Part shown: positions 45,142 to 53,408 of the stretch, piece after piece | Numbering within the stretch: the stretch's first letter is position 1 | Layout of the letters: the number at the start of each line of letters is the position of its first letter | Assembly: GCF_019429535.1 (NCBI RefSeq) | Contig: NZ_JAHXZM010000009.1 | Span: 1 to 59,808 of the forward strand | Origin: Sphingomonas citricola | GTDB lineage: Bacteria; Pseudomonadota; Alphaproteobacteria; Sphingomonadales; Sphingomonadaceae | Length of the DNA: 59,808 bases | Direction of reading: 5' to 3' | The notes under the pieces: generated by a model | Seen by the model: the letters and a program-made list of their open reading frames with translations, nothing else | Told to the model about the DNA's origin: nothing | Database searches by the model: none | Translations under genes and position numbers: made by a program

Positions 45142-45769
45142 GGTGAAGGCTCCTTCAGTCGATTGTTCGACCGGAGCGTTCCCCTTCCAGGCACCCTCGC
45201 GGACGAACGGCTTAGCGCCGTGTTGGCGCCGCTGTTCGTCGAGGGGATCCTGGCCAAGGCCAAAGACCAGAGCTTCCGTTACCGAAAGGGCTTGGGCTGA
45301 CCACGCCAAGCCTGCCTTTTCCGACTATGCCGACCTAGCTGATCGCGATCTGCATTGGAAGACCATCGCGGCGTTGGCGAGCATTTTACGGCTGCCGACA
45401 TGCTGTGCAGCTCGGCGTTTTTCTGGTTTGCCGACACGATGCCCGCGGACCATTTATCCGCGAACGGTTAGCGCGTTGTGGCGAACAAATGAATGCCGCC
45501 GCACAATTGCGAGGTCTAGGGCGACCCTTTCGGCATCGTGAGGCATCGGGTCGATGCATCAGCTCATCGTTTGATAGTGCTAGGGATGGAACCCTCCGGG
45601 TAGGTTGGCTTGACACGCTCGCTGGGTCGTCGAGATTGAGTTGGTACCACAGACCTGCCGGGCCACGAATTGTGCGTGAACGTAGAAGAGTTCGCTGAGA
45701 AAGGTCGGCCGGCCTGAAACTTCGCTGATGCAAAACGTTTCTGGAGCAATGTTTCGAAAGGGTTCGGCA
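45142..45769. other. 628-bp region of gene remnants between monooxygenase and glucose dehydrogenase
   Basis: Contains the glutathione S-transferase relic at 45373-45535 and, at about 45166-45300 on the plus strand, a short open frame ending in LAKAKDQSFRYRKGLG that I cannot assign. No intact gene is seen. GC content falls below that of the neighbouring genes near 45640-45770. Confidence 0.4.
45373..45535 (+). pseudogene. Glutathione S-transferase C-terminal relic, frameshifted
   Basis: One frame (45373-45470) reads VGEHFTAADMLCSSAFFWF, the signature helix of GST C-terminal domains (GxxFTAAD). About 25 nt before its stop, homology passes to another frame from 45447 (PFIRERLARCGEQMNAAAQL), which looks like the PxIxxYxxRxxxR end of a GST. 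The N-terminal thioredoxin domain is missing. Confidence 0.6.
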
Positions 45770-48136
45770 ATGGCTCGGTTCTACCGATTGGCGATCGCGT
45801 GGTCCGTCGCCGTTCTCGGCGGCTTCTTCGCCGTGGCCGGTGGCGTACTCGCGTCGCTAGGTGGGTCGCTCTACTATCTGATCGTGGGGATCGCGATGGT
45901 GGCGAGTGGTGCAATGCTCGGCCGTAACACCCGGATCGGCCGCCTGCTGTTCGTCGCGATTTGGGCCGGCACGCTGATCTGGGCGCTATGGGAGGTCGGC
46001 TTCGATGGCCTTCAACTCATCCCGCGGCTGATCGCGCCGACCGTTCTGCTGGTGCTCGTCCTGCTGACCGGCTGGCGCGCGCGATCCTGGCGTTCGCCGG
46101 CGCAGGCGGTGCCCGCCGCCGCGGCGGTGCTCCTCGCACTTGGCATCGGCGGCGCCGCGATCCACGGCGATGGCGCGCGGGCGCAGGATGCGTCCGCTAC
46201 CACCCCGCTTCCCGCCGCCCCGACCGGCGAGGCCGACGCGGACTGGCGCGACTACGGCGGGACGCTGTCGGGCCGGCGCTACTCGGCGCTCGCCGACCTC
46301 ACCCCGCAGAATGTCGGCCAGCTCCAGCTCGCCTGGACGCAGCGGACCGGCGACCTGCCGATGGCGGCAGAGTCGAAGGAGCATAAGCGCGAGTATCATT
46401 CGGAATCGACCCCGATCCACATCGGTGACACGCTCTACACCTGCACCCCGCACTCGTTCGTGCAGGCGATCGACGCGACGACAGGACGAACGAAGTGGAG
46501 CTGGCACGAGGACGCGCCGATCGCCGGCAACAACTATCTGGTCTGTCGCGGCGTCACCTATTTCGAGGCGCCGGCAGGAACGCCGTGCCCGCACCGCATC
46601 TTTGCACCGACGTTCAACGCCCGGCTCGTCGCGCTCGACGCCGACACGGGCAAGCCGTGTACCAGCTTCGCGAACGGTGGCGCAATCGACCTGCGCACCA
46701 ACATGGGCACGTCGAAGCCGTCGGATCAGATCGGCACCACGCCGCCCGTTGTCGTCAACAACCGGCTGATCATCGGTGAGCGAATCATCGACAACGTCAA
46801 TCGCAACATCCCGTCGGGCGTGGTGCGCGCCTACGATCCGGTGTCGGGTGCGCCGGTCTGGGCATGGGACGTCGGCCGCTCGCCCGATGCGATCGCGCCG
46901 CTGCCCACCGGGCAGACCTACACGCGAGGCACGCCCAACGTTTGGGGTGCGATAACCGCTGACGCGGCCAATGGGCTCGTGTACCTGGGCACCGGAAACG
47001 CATCGCCCGATTACTGGATCGGGTATCGCCGCCCGTTCGACGACCGGTTCGGCTCGTCGATCGTCGCGCTCGACATCGCGACGGGCAAGCTGCGCTGGAC
47101 GCGGCAGCTCGTCCACCGCGACATGTGGGACATGGACCTGCCGATCGGCCCGTCGCTGTTCGACTATCGCGCGCCCAGCGGGCAGGTGATTCCTGCACTG
47201 ATCCAGACGACCAAGATGGGGCAGGTATTCTTTCTCAACCGGCTGACCGGCGCGCCGCTCGCGGCGATCACCGAGCGCCCGGTGCGCACCGATGGCGCGA
47301 CGCCGGGCGTGCGCGTGTCGCCGACGCAGCCTTTCTCCACCGGCATGCCGAGCTTCACGCCGCCCGCGCCGACCGAGGTCGCGACCTGGGGCGCGACACC
47401 GATCGACCAGCTGTTCTGCCGCATCGACATTCGCCGTGCGCAAGGGGCCGGCATCTACCAGCCGATGGGACTGAAGCCGATCATCGGCCATCCCGCGTTC
47501 GACGGCGTCACCGACTGGGGCGGCGCGGCGGTCGATCCGGTGCGTGGGGTGATGACGGTCAACACGATGGAAATGCCGTTCAAGCTGTGGCTGATGCGCC
47601 GGGACGACCCGCGCGTTGCCGAGCTGGTGAAGCAGAAGCAGGGCGGCGAGAACGCGATGCAGGCGCAGCTGCAGACGCAGTACAACACGCCATACGTCGC
47701 GGTGGTCAAGGCGTGGGTCGGCATCTTCGGTGCACCCTGCGTGGCGCCGCCGTGGGGGCGCTTGACCGCGGTCGACCTAGGCACCCGCAAGGTGCTGTGG
47801 AAGAAAGTGCTAGGCACCGCACGCGACACCGGGCTGTTCGGCTCTCACTTGGGTGTGCCGATCAAGACGGGCGTGCCCAATTTGGGCGGGTCGATCATCA
47901 CCGCGGGCGGACTTGCCTTCATTGGCGCGACGACCGACCAGTATCTGCGCGCCTTTGATCTCAACACAGGAAAGGTCGTATGGAAGACGCGGCTGCCAGC
48001 AGGAGCGCAGGCGACGCCAATGACCTATCGCGGGCGCGACGGGCGGCAGTACGTCGTCATAACCGCTGGCGGGCACGGTGCGCTGGGTACCCGCTACGGC
48101 GATTATACCCTAGCCTATGCTCTTCCAAGAAGCTGA
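45770..48136 (+). CDS. gcd: Membrane-bound PQQ-dependent glucose dehydrogenase
   Basis: 788 aa. Residues 1-140 contain about five membrane helices, then an eight-bladed quinoprotein propeller begins at DWRDYGGTLSGRRYSALADLTPQNVGQL. YHSESTPIHIGDTLYTCTPH, TTPPVVVNNRLIIGE, WDMDLPIGPSLFDY and GGSIITAGGLAFIGATTDQYLRAFD are typical Gcd segments. Oxidises glucose (and other aldoses) to gluconolactone in the periplasm, passing electrons to ubiquinone. ATG at 45770 is chosen for ribosome-site spacing. No PQQ synthesis genes are in the window. Confidence 0.93.
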   Translation: MARFYRLAIAWSVAVLGGFFAVAGGVLASLGGSLYYLIVGIAMVASGAMLGRNTRIGRLLFVAIWAGTLIWALWEVGFDGLQLIPRLIAPTVLLVLVLLTGWRARSWRSPAQAVPAAAAVLLALGIGGAAIHGDGARAQDASATTPLPAAPTGEADADWRDYGGTLSGRRYSALADLTPQNVGQLQLAWTQRTGDLPMAAESKEHKREYHSESTPIHIGDTLYTCTPHSFVQAIDATTGRTKWSWHEDAPIAGNNYLVCRGVTYFEAPAGTPCPHRIFAPTFNARLVALDADTGKPCTSFANGGAIDLRTNMGTSKPSDQIGTTPPVVVNNRLIIGERIIDNVNRNIPSGVVRAYDPVSGAPVWAWDVGRSPDAIAPLPTGQTYTRGTPNVWGAITADAANGLVYLGTGNASPDYWIGYRRPFDDRFGSSIVALDIATGKLRWTRQLVHRDMWDMDLPIGPSLFDYRAPSGQVIPALIQTTKMGQVFFLNRLTGAPLAAITERPVRTDGATPGVRVSPTQPFSTGMPSFTPPAPTEVATWGATPIDQLFCRIDIRRAQGAGIYQPMGLKPIIGHPAFDGVTDWGGAAVDPVRGVMTVNTMEMPFKLWLMRRDDPRVAELVKQKQGGENAMQAQLQTQYNTPYVAVVKAWVGIFGAPCVAPPWGRLTAVDLGTRKVLWKKVLGTARDTGLFGSHLGVPIKTGVPNLGGSIITAGGLAFIGATTDQYLRAFDLNTGKVVWKTRLPAGAQATPMTYRGRDGRQYVVITAGGHGALGTRYGDYTLAYALPRS

Positions 48137-48215
48137 GCATAGGTGACTGGTACTTATCTTCGGAGGTCCACGCAACTCACGGGCTAAATTAACTTCTCGC
48201 TGTAATGTAGCTCAC

Positions 48216-48235
48216 TAGTAATCTAATGATTACTA
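48216..48235. repeat. AT-rich palindrome at the end of the GH3 gene
   Basis: TAGTAATC-TAAT-GATTACTA, a perfect 8-bp inverted repeat that includes the GH3 stop codon. It lies between two convergent genes in a stretch (48140-48400) much richer in AT than its surroundings. Could be a transcript-end hairpin or a recombination joint. Confidence 0.55.
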
Positions 48236-50478
48236 ACGGTAATATCGGCGCTATACTTATCAAGTCCGTTTAGCATAACTGTTAGTTTAAGATCACGACT
48301 GTGATCGCCTCTTGGAGCTGATATAGTATAATGGATTCTGTCTGACGGAATAAGGACGTTAGCGATAACCGATTTTTTTGGTTCGACGTGAACGTGCGTG
48401 AATCCAGCCATGCGCCGGATTGGAGAAGCCTCACCTATGCGGATATGTAGGTCGGTGCGAACAAAGGCTGTTCCCGGTCTTGTCCCGGTGTTTGTCACTT
48501 CTGCCTGAATGACAAGCGGTTGGTCGTGCAAAACTTCTGCCGGAGCCTTGACGTTCGAAAGCGTGAAGCGCGTATACGACAGGCCTGAGCCGAACGCGTA
48601 CAATGCGCGATCAGGCGCGTCTCGCCAATGACTGCGGCCGCCTTCCATCGGCTGACTTGCCGGTGCTGGGCGACCAGTCGCCGGACGATCGTAAGACCAC
48701 GGTTGTTGCCCAGTTGAAAATGGGAAGCTCACGGGCAGCCGGCCTGTGGGTTCACAGACGCCGAAAAGAATGTCGGCGATGGCCGTACCGGTTTGCTCGC
48801 CCAAGAACCATGTGGCAAGCAGCGCTGAAGCATCCCGGATAGCTCCTTCGAGCGCCAAGGCGCGACCGTGGCGCAGCAGGACGACAATCGGCTTACCCGT
48901 TGCTGCCAACGCTTCGGCGAGCGCCTGCTGGGGCGCCGGCACCGTGATTGAGACGCGGCTGTTTGCCTCGCCAGACATCGCCGCGCTCTCACCGATTGCG
49001 AGCAGGACGACGTCGCTCGCGCGCGCCAACGCCACCGCGCGCTCGATACCGCCGGGGATTGCGGCCTCGATCGCGCACCCGGGCTCTACCGTGAGTGCAT
49101 CTGGGTCCGCGAGCAGCGCTCGGATACCGGCTTCGATGCTGATCGCATCTTGCGTGCGTCCGGCAAACGTCCACGGTCCCCCCGTGTTAGCGCGGTCTGC
49201 AGCGAACGGACCGATGAGCGCGATGCGCGTGTCTCTTCGAGGCAGCGGCAGCAGATCGCCGTCGTTGCGCAAAAGTACGATCGCACGGGTCGCCACGTCA
49301 CGAGCCAGTTTCTGGGTGGCCTCCCGCTTCACCGCGCGGCGCTCGACACGAACGTCAAGCGAGCGAAAGGGATTGTCGAATAGCCCCAGCGCTTCCTTGA
49401 GGGCGAGCACGCGCCGAACCGAGCGATCAATCATGCTCATCGGCACCCGGCCAGCCGCAACGAGCGCGGGCAGATGGCGGTTGTACAGACCACTCTGCAT
49501 CGACATGTCGATCCCAGCAGTGATGGCCAGCTTGGCAGCGTCGGCCTCGTTCTCGGCCACGCCGTGCGCGACCAACTCACGGTCTGCGTCGTAATCCGAC
49601 ACGCACACGCCGGTGAAACCCATCTCCTCGCGAAGCACGCGGGTGAGCAGCCAGTGATTGGCCGTCACCGGTATGCCGTTCAGCGTCGTGAACGACGCGA
49701 TGGTCGCCCCGGCCCCCGCCTTGAATGCTGCAGCGAACGGTGGAAGGAATAGTTCGCGCAGCGTTGCTTCGCTCATGTCGACAGCGCCGTATTCCATGCC
49801 CCCCGTCACGGCCGAGTAGCCCGCGAAATGCTTTGCGGTGGCAAGCAGTGCATCGTTCGCCCGCAGGTCGTCGCCCTGAAAGCCGCGAACGCGCGCGGCT
49901 GCGAGCAGCCGGTTGAGCAACAAGTCCTCCCCGGCACCCTCCGCGACGCGCCCCCAGCGCTGATCGCGGGCGATGTCGACGACCGGAGCAAAGGTCCAGT
50001 GGAGCCCTGCCGCGCTCGCCTCACGCGCGATCGCGCGACACGCCCGCTCCGACAGGTCGGGATCGAAGGCGGCAGCCTCGGCGAGCGGGATCGGGAAGGT
50101 GGTACGGCAGCCGTGGATCACGTCGGCGGCGAAGACCAGCGGGATGCCCAGGCGACTGGCCAGCGCCGCCTCTTGCGCCTTCCTGGCTCCGGCGACGCCG
50201 TAGCCGTTGAACAACATACCCACGCGGCCTGCGCGCACCTCGGCCAGCATGGCCGCCGCGCTGCGCGGGTTGACGACCGGGTTGAACACGGCGTCGACGG
50301 GGCGGACATCGTCATTGAAGCAACTGAGCTGACCCGCTTTCTCCTCGATGGTCATGCGCGCCAGCAACGCGTCGATCCGCTCACTCGCCGTCCGTGCGGC
50401 AGCCGGAAACGTCATGCCCGCAGCCAGCCCTAGCGTTGCGGTCAGGAGCATGCGGCGATCGAGCAAGCCGTCATCCAT
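48223..50478 (-). CDS. Exported glycoside hydrolase family 3 protein (beta-glucosidase/xylosidase type)
   Basis: 751 aa. ATG at 50478 has TAGGAG 8-9 nt upstream and gives a Tat leader (LLDRRMLLTATLGLAAG); the ATG at 50499 lies on the ribosome site itself. The N-terminal barrel has KHFAGY and the nucleophile Asp in GVCVSDYDAD; the second domain follows (IVLLRNDGDLLPL), and a fibronectin-III-like domain ends the protein (YAFGSGLSYTRF onward). Hydrolyses terminal beta-glycosides in the periplasm. The last ~60 codons lie in AT-rich DNA unlike the rest of the gene. Confidence 0.92.
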   Translation of the reverse strand: MDDGLLDRRMLLTATLGLAAGMTFPAAARTASERIDALLARMTIEEKAGQLSCFNDDVRPVDAVFNPVVNPRSAAAMLAEVRAGRVGMLFNGYGVAGARKAQEAALASRLGIPLVFAADVIHGCRTTFPIPLAEAAAFDPDLSERACRAIAREASAAGLHWTFAPVVDIARDQRWGRVAEGAGEDLLLNRLLAAARVRGFQGDDLRANDALLATAKHFAGYSAVTGGMEYGAVDMSEATLRELFLPPFAAAFKAGAGATIASFTTLNGIPVTANHWLLTRVLREEMGFTGVCVSDYDADRELVAHGVAENEADAAKLAITAGIDMSMQSGLYNRHLPALVAAGRVPMSMIDRSVRRVLALKEALGLFDNPFRSLDVRVERRAVKREATQKLARDVATRAIVLLRNDGDLLPLPRRDTRIALIGPFAADRANTGGPWTFAGRTQDAISIEAGIRALLADPDALTVEPGCAIEAAIPGGIERAVALARASDVVLLAIGESAAMSGEANSRVSITVPAPQQALAEALAATGKPIVVLLRHGRALALEGAIRDASALLATWFLGEQTGTAIADILFGVCEPTGRLPVSFPFSTGQQPWSYDRPATGRPAPASQPMEGGRSHWRDAPDRALYAFGSGLSYTRFTLSNVKAPAEVLHDQPLVIQAEVTNTGTRPGTAFVRTDLHIRIGEASPIRRMAGFTHVHVEPKKSVIANVLIPSDRIHYTISAPRGDHSRDLKLTVMLNGLDKYSADITVSNH

Positions 50479-50630
50479 GCGCTTCGCTCCTACCTTCATC
50501 GCTTATCGCGTACCATTGACCAAGCTGCCGCTGCATGGAAGTTACCTGCCGTTCATCCCCGGCCGCAAGCACTGCTACTGCACCCTGCCTGCGCCATCGT
50601 CAGAACCGATACCATCCTTGATCACGGCAA

Positions 50631-50647
50631 CACGACGGCTCGTCGTG
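50631..50647. promoter_or_regulatory. 17-bp palindrome in the GH3/TonB receptor divergent promoter region
   Basis: CACGACG-GCT-CGTCGTG, a perfect 7-bp inverted repeat with 3-nt spacer, 153 bp before the GH3 start and 131 bp before the receptor start. Candidate operator for an unknown regulator; it does not resemble the ACCGGT sites. Nothing else is seen in this 299-bp gap. Confidence 0.5.
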
Positions 50648-50777
50648 ACACTTCTGCAACGCCTGGAGGCCTTCGATCACGTAAGCAGAATATGGCCATT
50701 GCGGGTGTGTATCGAGGGGATTAACGCCCGCAGCCAACAGGATCACGGCTCCGGAGTCGAGCCGAGGGGAGAGGATC

Positions 50778-53336
50778 ATGATCGGTTTCAACCGCGCCGC
50801 CGTGCGAGCGGCGCTGCTCGCCAGTGCGGCGATCATGCCGGGCGCGAATGCCTGGGCGCAGACCGTGCCGGGCGATACGCCGTCGCAGTCGCCTGCGCCC
50901 GCGCAGACGAGCGAGGATCCCGCCGACGGCAACGCGGACATGCAGGACATCGTCGTTACCGGCACGACGTCGCGTGACCGTCCGCTGATCACCTCCTCGG
51001 CCGACATCACCTACGCCGATCGCGACGCGATCGACCGCAAGGCACCGCGCAGCACCGCCGAACTGCTCGAACTGGTGCCCGGTATCTTTGTCGAGGGTAC
51101 GGCCGGTGCCGTGTCGAACAACTACTCGGTCCGCGGCCTGCAAGGCGGCGGGCAGCGCTTCGTCCAGCTCGAAGAGGACGGCATGCCGATCCTGTACGGC
51201 GGTGGTGGCGCCGACTTCTTCTTCGATCAGGATCTGACGATCGACCGGCTCGAGGCCGTCAAGGGCGGCTCGTCGGGCGTGCTGACCGTCAATGGTGCAG
51301 GCGCGACGATCAACTTCATCTCGCGCCGTATCAACTTCAACGAGGCCGAAGGTGCGGCGCGGGTCACCGCGTACAATTACGGGCTGAAGCGCGGCGATTT
51401 CTATTATTCGCAACCCTTGGCCGAAAACCTGGCGTTCAGCCTCGGCGGCTATGTTCAATCATCGCCGGGAGTGCGTGACAATCCGTTCGACTATCAGGGC
51501 TGGCGCCTCAAGGGCGCACTCGAATACCGATTCGACGGGGGCGGCTTCCTGCGCGTGACCGCGAAGGGCGGCGACGTCGAGAACGCCTATTACGCCGATC
51601 AGCCATACCGCTTCACCAATGGCGAGCCTGCCGGCATTCCCAGCCTCGACACTCAGTTCGGGAACGTTGGCGGCGACGCGTTCACCAACATCGCGGTTCC
51701 CGTCTCGACCTTCGCGCATCCCAGCGGTTTTCGCCCATTCCGCTACCGTGACGGGATCAAGAACAAGACCGCGCAGATCCGTGTCGATTTTGAAAAGCCG
51801 CTGACTGACTCGATCGATCTGTTTGCCAAGGCGCGCTATCTAAAATATTCGTACGACTTCAACGGGCTCTTCCCCGGCTCGGGCACCGGCAACGCCGGTC
51901 TCACCAGCGCCGTCAACTATCTGACGCCGGGTGCAGGTTCGCCGATCAACGATCTGCTGACCGCGGGACGCGCGGCATTCCCGCAGACCGTGCGGTTCGG
52001 CATCAAGAACCTGCGCACCGGCGTGCTGCTCGGTTCGAACCAGACCGACGCGCTAGCGGCGTTGAACAACAACGGCTTCCTGCAGCGCACCACGCTCAAC
52101 CACGATTACATCGATGGGCGCGACTTTGGCGCGAACGTCGGCGCCCGTTGGGAGTTCGAGAGCGGCAGCTTCAAGAACTCGCTGACCGCCGGCGTCATGT
52201 ACTATAACGTCAAGCGGTCGCAGGACCAGTCGGCGACCGCCAGCGTCGTCAACGACGTGCGCACCAACAGCGACATCTACGACATCGTCGCGCTGGATAC
52301 GAACAACAACGTGGTCGGCACGCTCAGCGACAACGGCCTGGTGTCGTACGGCGACTGGGGCGCAGGCATTCGCCAGCGGCTCGACGACAGTGTCTCGCTC
52401 TACGCCAACGACGAGCTCGCGATCGGCGATCTGCGGATCGACGGCGGCGTGCGGTGGGAAAGCGACTCCGCCACGGCGCGCGACGGCGGCACGCTGGCGA
52501 ACGACCAGCCGGTGCAGGCCGGCGTGGTGGGCGTGATCCGCAACGTCGGCAACGCGTACAACGGCGTGCTGTCGCAGAACCGGCAACTGCGGCAGAAGGC
52601 GGCCTACACGGTCGGCGCGAACTACAGCTTCACGCCGAACTTCGCGATCTACGCGCGTTACGCGAACGGTTTCCAGACCAACAACACCGATCCAATCACG
52701 ACGATCGAATTGTACGAGGCGGGTGTCCGATACCAGTATGGTCGCCTGTTCTCAGGGTCGGCGACCGTGTTCCGAACCAACTTCCGCAACCAGAACTACA
52801 ATTTTGCCAATCCGGCCAATCCGTCGCAGCAGCAGAACATCAACGCTGACCTGCGCACCAACGGTGTCGAAGTCGACGCGGTGGTCCGCCCCACGACGTG
52901 GTTCTCGCTCGATTTCCAGGGCGTGTTCCAGGATCCGAAGCTGGTCAATCTCCAGCTCGACGGCCAGACGCAATTGGGCTTCGAAGGCAATCGTCCCGAA
53001 CGGACGCCGGCGACGCTGTTCACCGTGACGCCGACGATCAGTCTGCCGAACGGCGCCGGCGAGGTTTATGGTCGGTACAAGTACATCGGCAAGATCTTCG
53101 CCGATGCCGGCAACGGTGTCGCACTACCCGATTACGGGGTGACCAGCGTCGGCGTGAACCTGAACCTGCGTGAGAACGTGCAACTGACGCTCAACGCCGA
53201 CAACGTGTTTGACGTCATCGGCCTGACCGAAGGCAATCCACGCCAAGGCCAGACGCAGGCCGTTACCGACGGATATTTCTACGCCCGTGGCATTCCGGGG
53301 CCGACCTATGGCGGATCGCTGACCTTCCGCTTCTGA
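50778..53336 (+). CDS. TonB-dependent outer-membrane receptor (third copy)
   Basis: 852 aa. Signal peptide ending NAWAQ, then QDIVVTGTTSRDRPL and a plug (AELLELVPGIFVEG, NNYSVRGLQGGGQRFVQLEEDG, DRLEAVKGGSSGVL). It ends GGSLTFRF with the C-terminal aromatic of barrels. It is closer to the siderophore/sugar FecA-like receptors than to the other two here and has no motif of the LacI regulon upstream. GGGGAGAGG precedes the ATG. Diverges from the GH3 gene. Confidence 0.9.
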   Translation: MIGFNRAAVRAALLASAAIMPGANAWAQTVPGDTPSQSPAPAQTSEDPADGNADMQDIVVTGTTSRDRPLITSSADITYADRDAIDRKAPRSTAELLELVPGIFVEGTAGAVSNNYSVRGLQGGGQRFVQLEEDGMPILYGGGGADFFFDQDLTIDRLEAVKGGSSGVLTVNGAGATINFISRRINFNEAEGAARVTAYNYGLKRGDFYYSQPLAENLAFSLGGYVQSSPGVRDNPFDYQGWRLKGALEYRFDGGGFLRVTAKGGDVENAYYADQPYRFTNGEPAGIPSLDTQFGNVGGDAFTNIAVPVSTFAHPSGFRPFRYRDGIKNKTAQIRVDFEKPLTDSIDLFAKARYLKYSYDFNGLFPGSGTGNAGLTSAVNYLTPGAGSPINDLLTAGRAAFPQTVRFGIKNLRTGVLLGSNQTDALAALNNNGFLQRTTLNHDYIDGRDFGANVGARWEFESGSFKNSLTAGVMYYNVKRSQDQSATASVVNDVRTNSDIYDIVALDTNNNVVGTLSDNGLVSYGDWGAGIRQRLDDSVSLYANDELAIGDLRIDGGVRWESDSATARDGGTLANDQPVQAGVVGVIRNVGNAYNGVLSQNRQLRQKAAYTVGANYSFTPNFAIYARYANGFQTNNTDPITTIELYEAGVRYQYGRLFSGSATVFRTNFRNQNYNFANPANPSQQQNINADLRTNGVEVDAVVRPTTWFSLDFQGVFQDPKLVNLQLDGQTQLGFEGNRPERTPATLFTVTPTISLPNGAGEVYGRYKYIGKIFADAGNGVALPDYGVTSVGVNLNLRENVQLTLNADNVFDVIGLTEGNPRQGQTQAVTDGYFYARGIPGPTYGGSLTFRF

Positions 53337-53357
53337 CGTGTAAGCACTAGCCTTTAC

Positions 53358-53389
53358 GGGCGCGACGGCCTTGCCCGTCGCGCCCTTTT
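53358..53389 (+). terminator. Rho-independent terminator after the TonB receptor
   Basis: GGGCGCGACGG (53358-53368) and CCGTCGCGCCC (53375-53385) form a perfect 11-bp GC stem with a 6-nt loop, followed by TTTT. The clearest intrinsic terminator in the window; it separates the receptor from the next gene. Confidence 0.9.
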
Positions 53390-53408
53390 CGTTGCGAGGA
53401 AACCAAGC

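Noticed and set aside
45986..47491. 501-aa minus-strand open frame inside gcd
   Set aside because: Arg-rich shadow with no motif; gcd on the plus strand is unmistakable.
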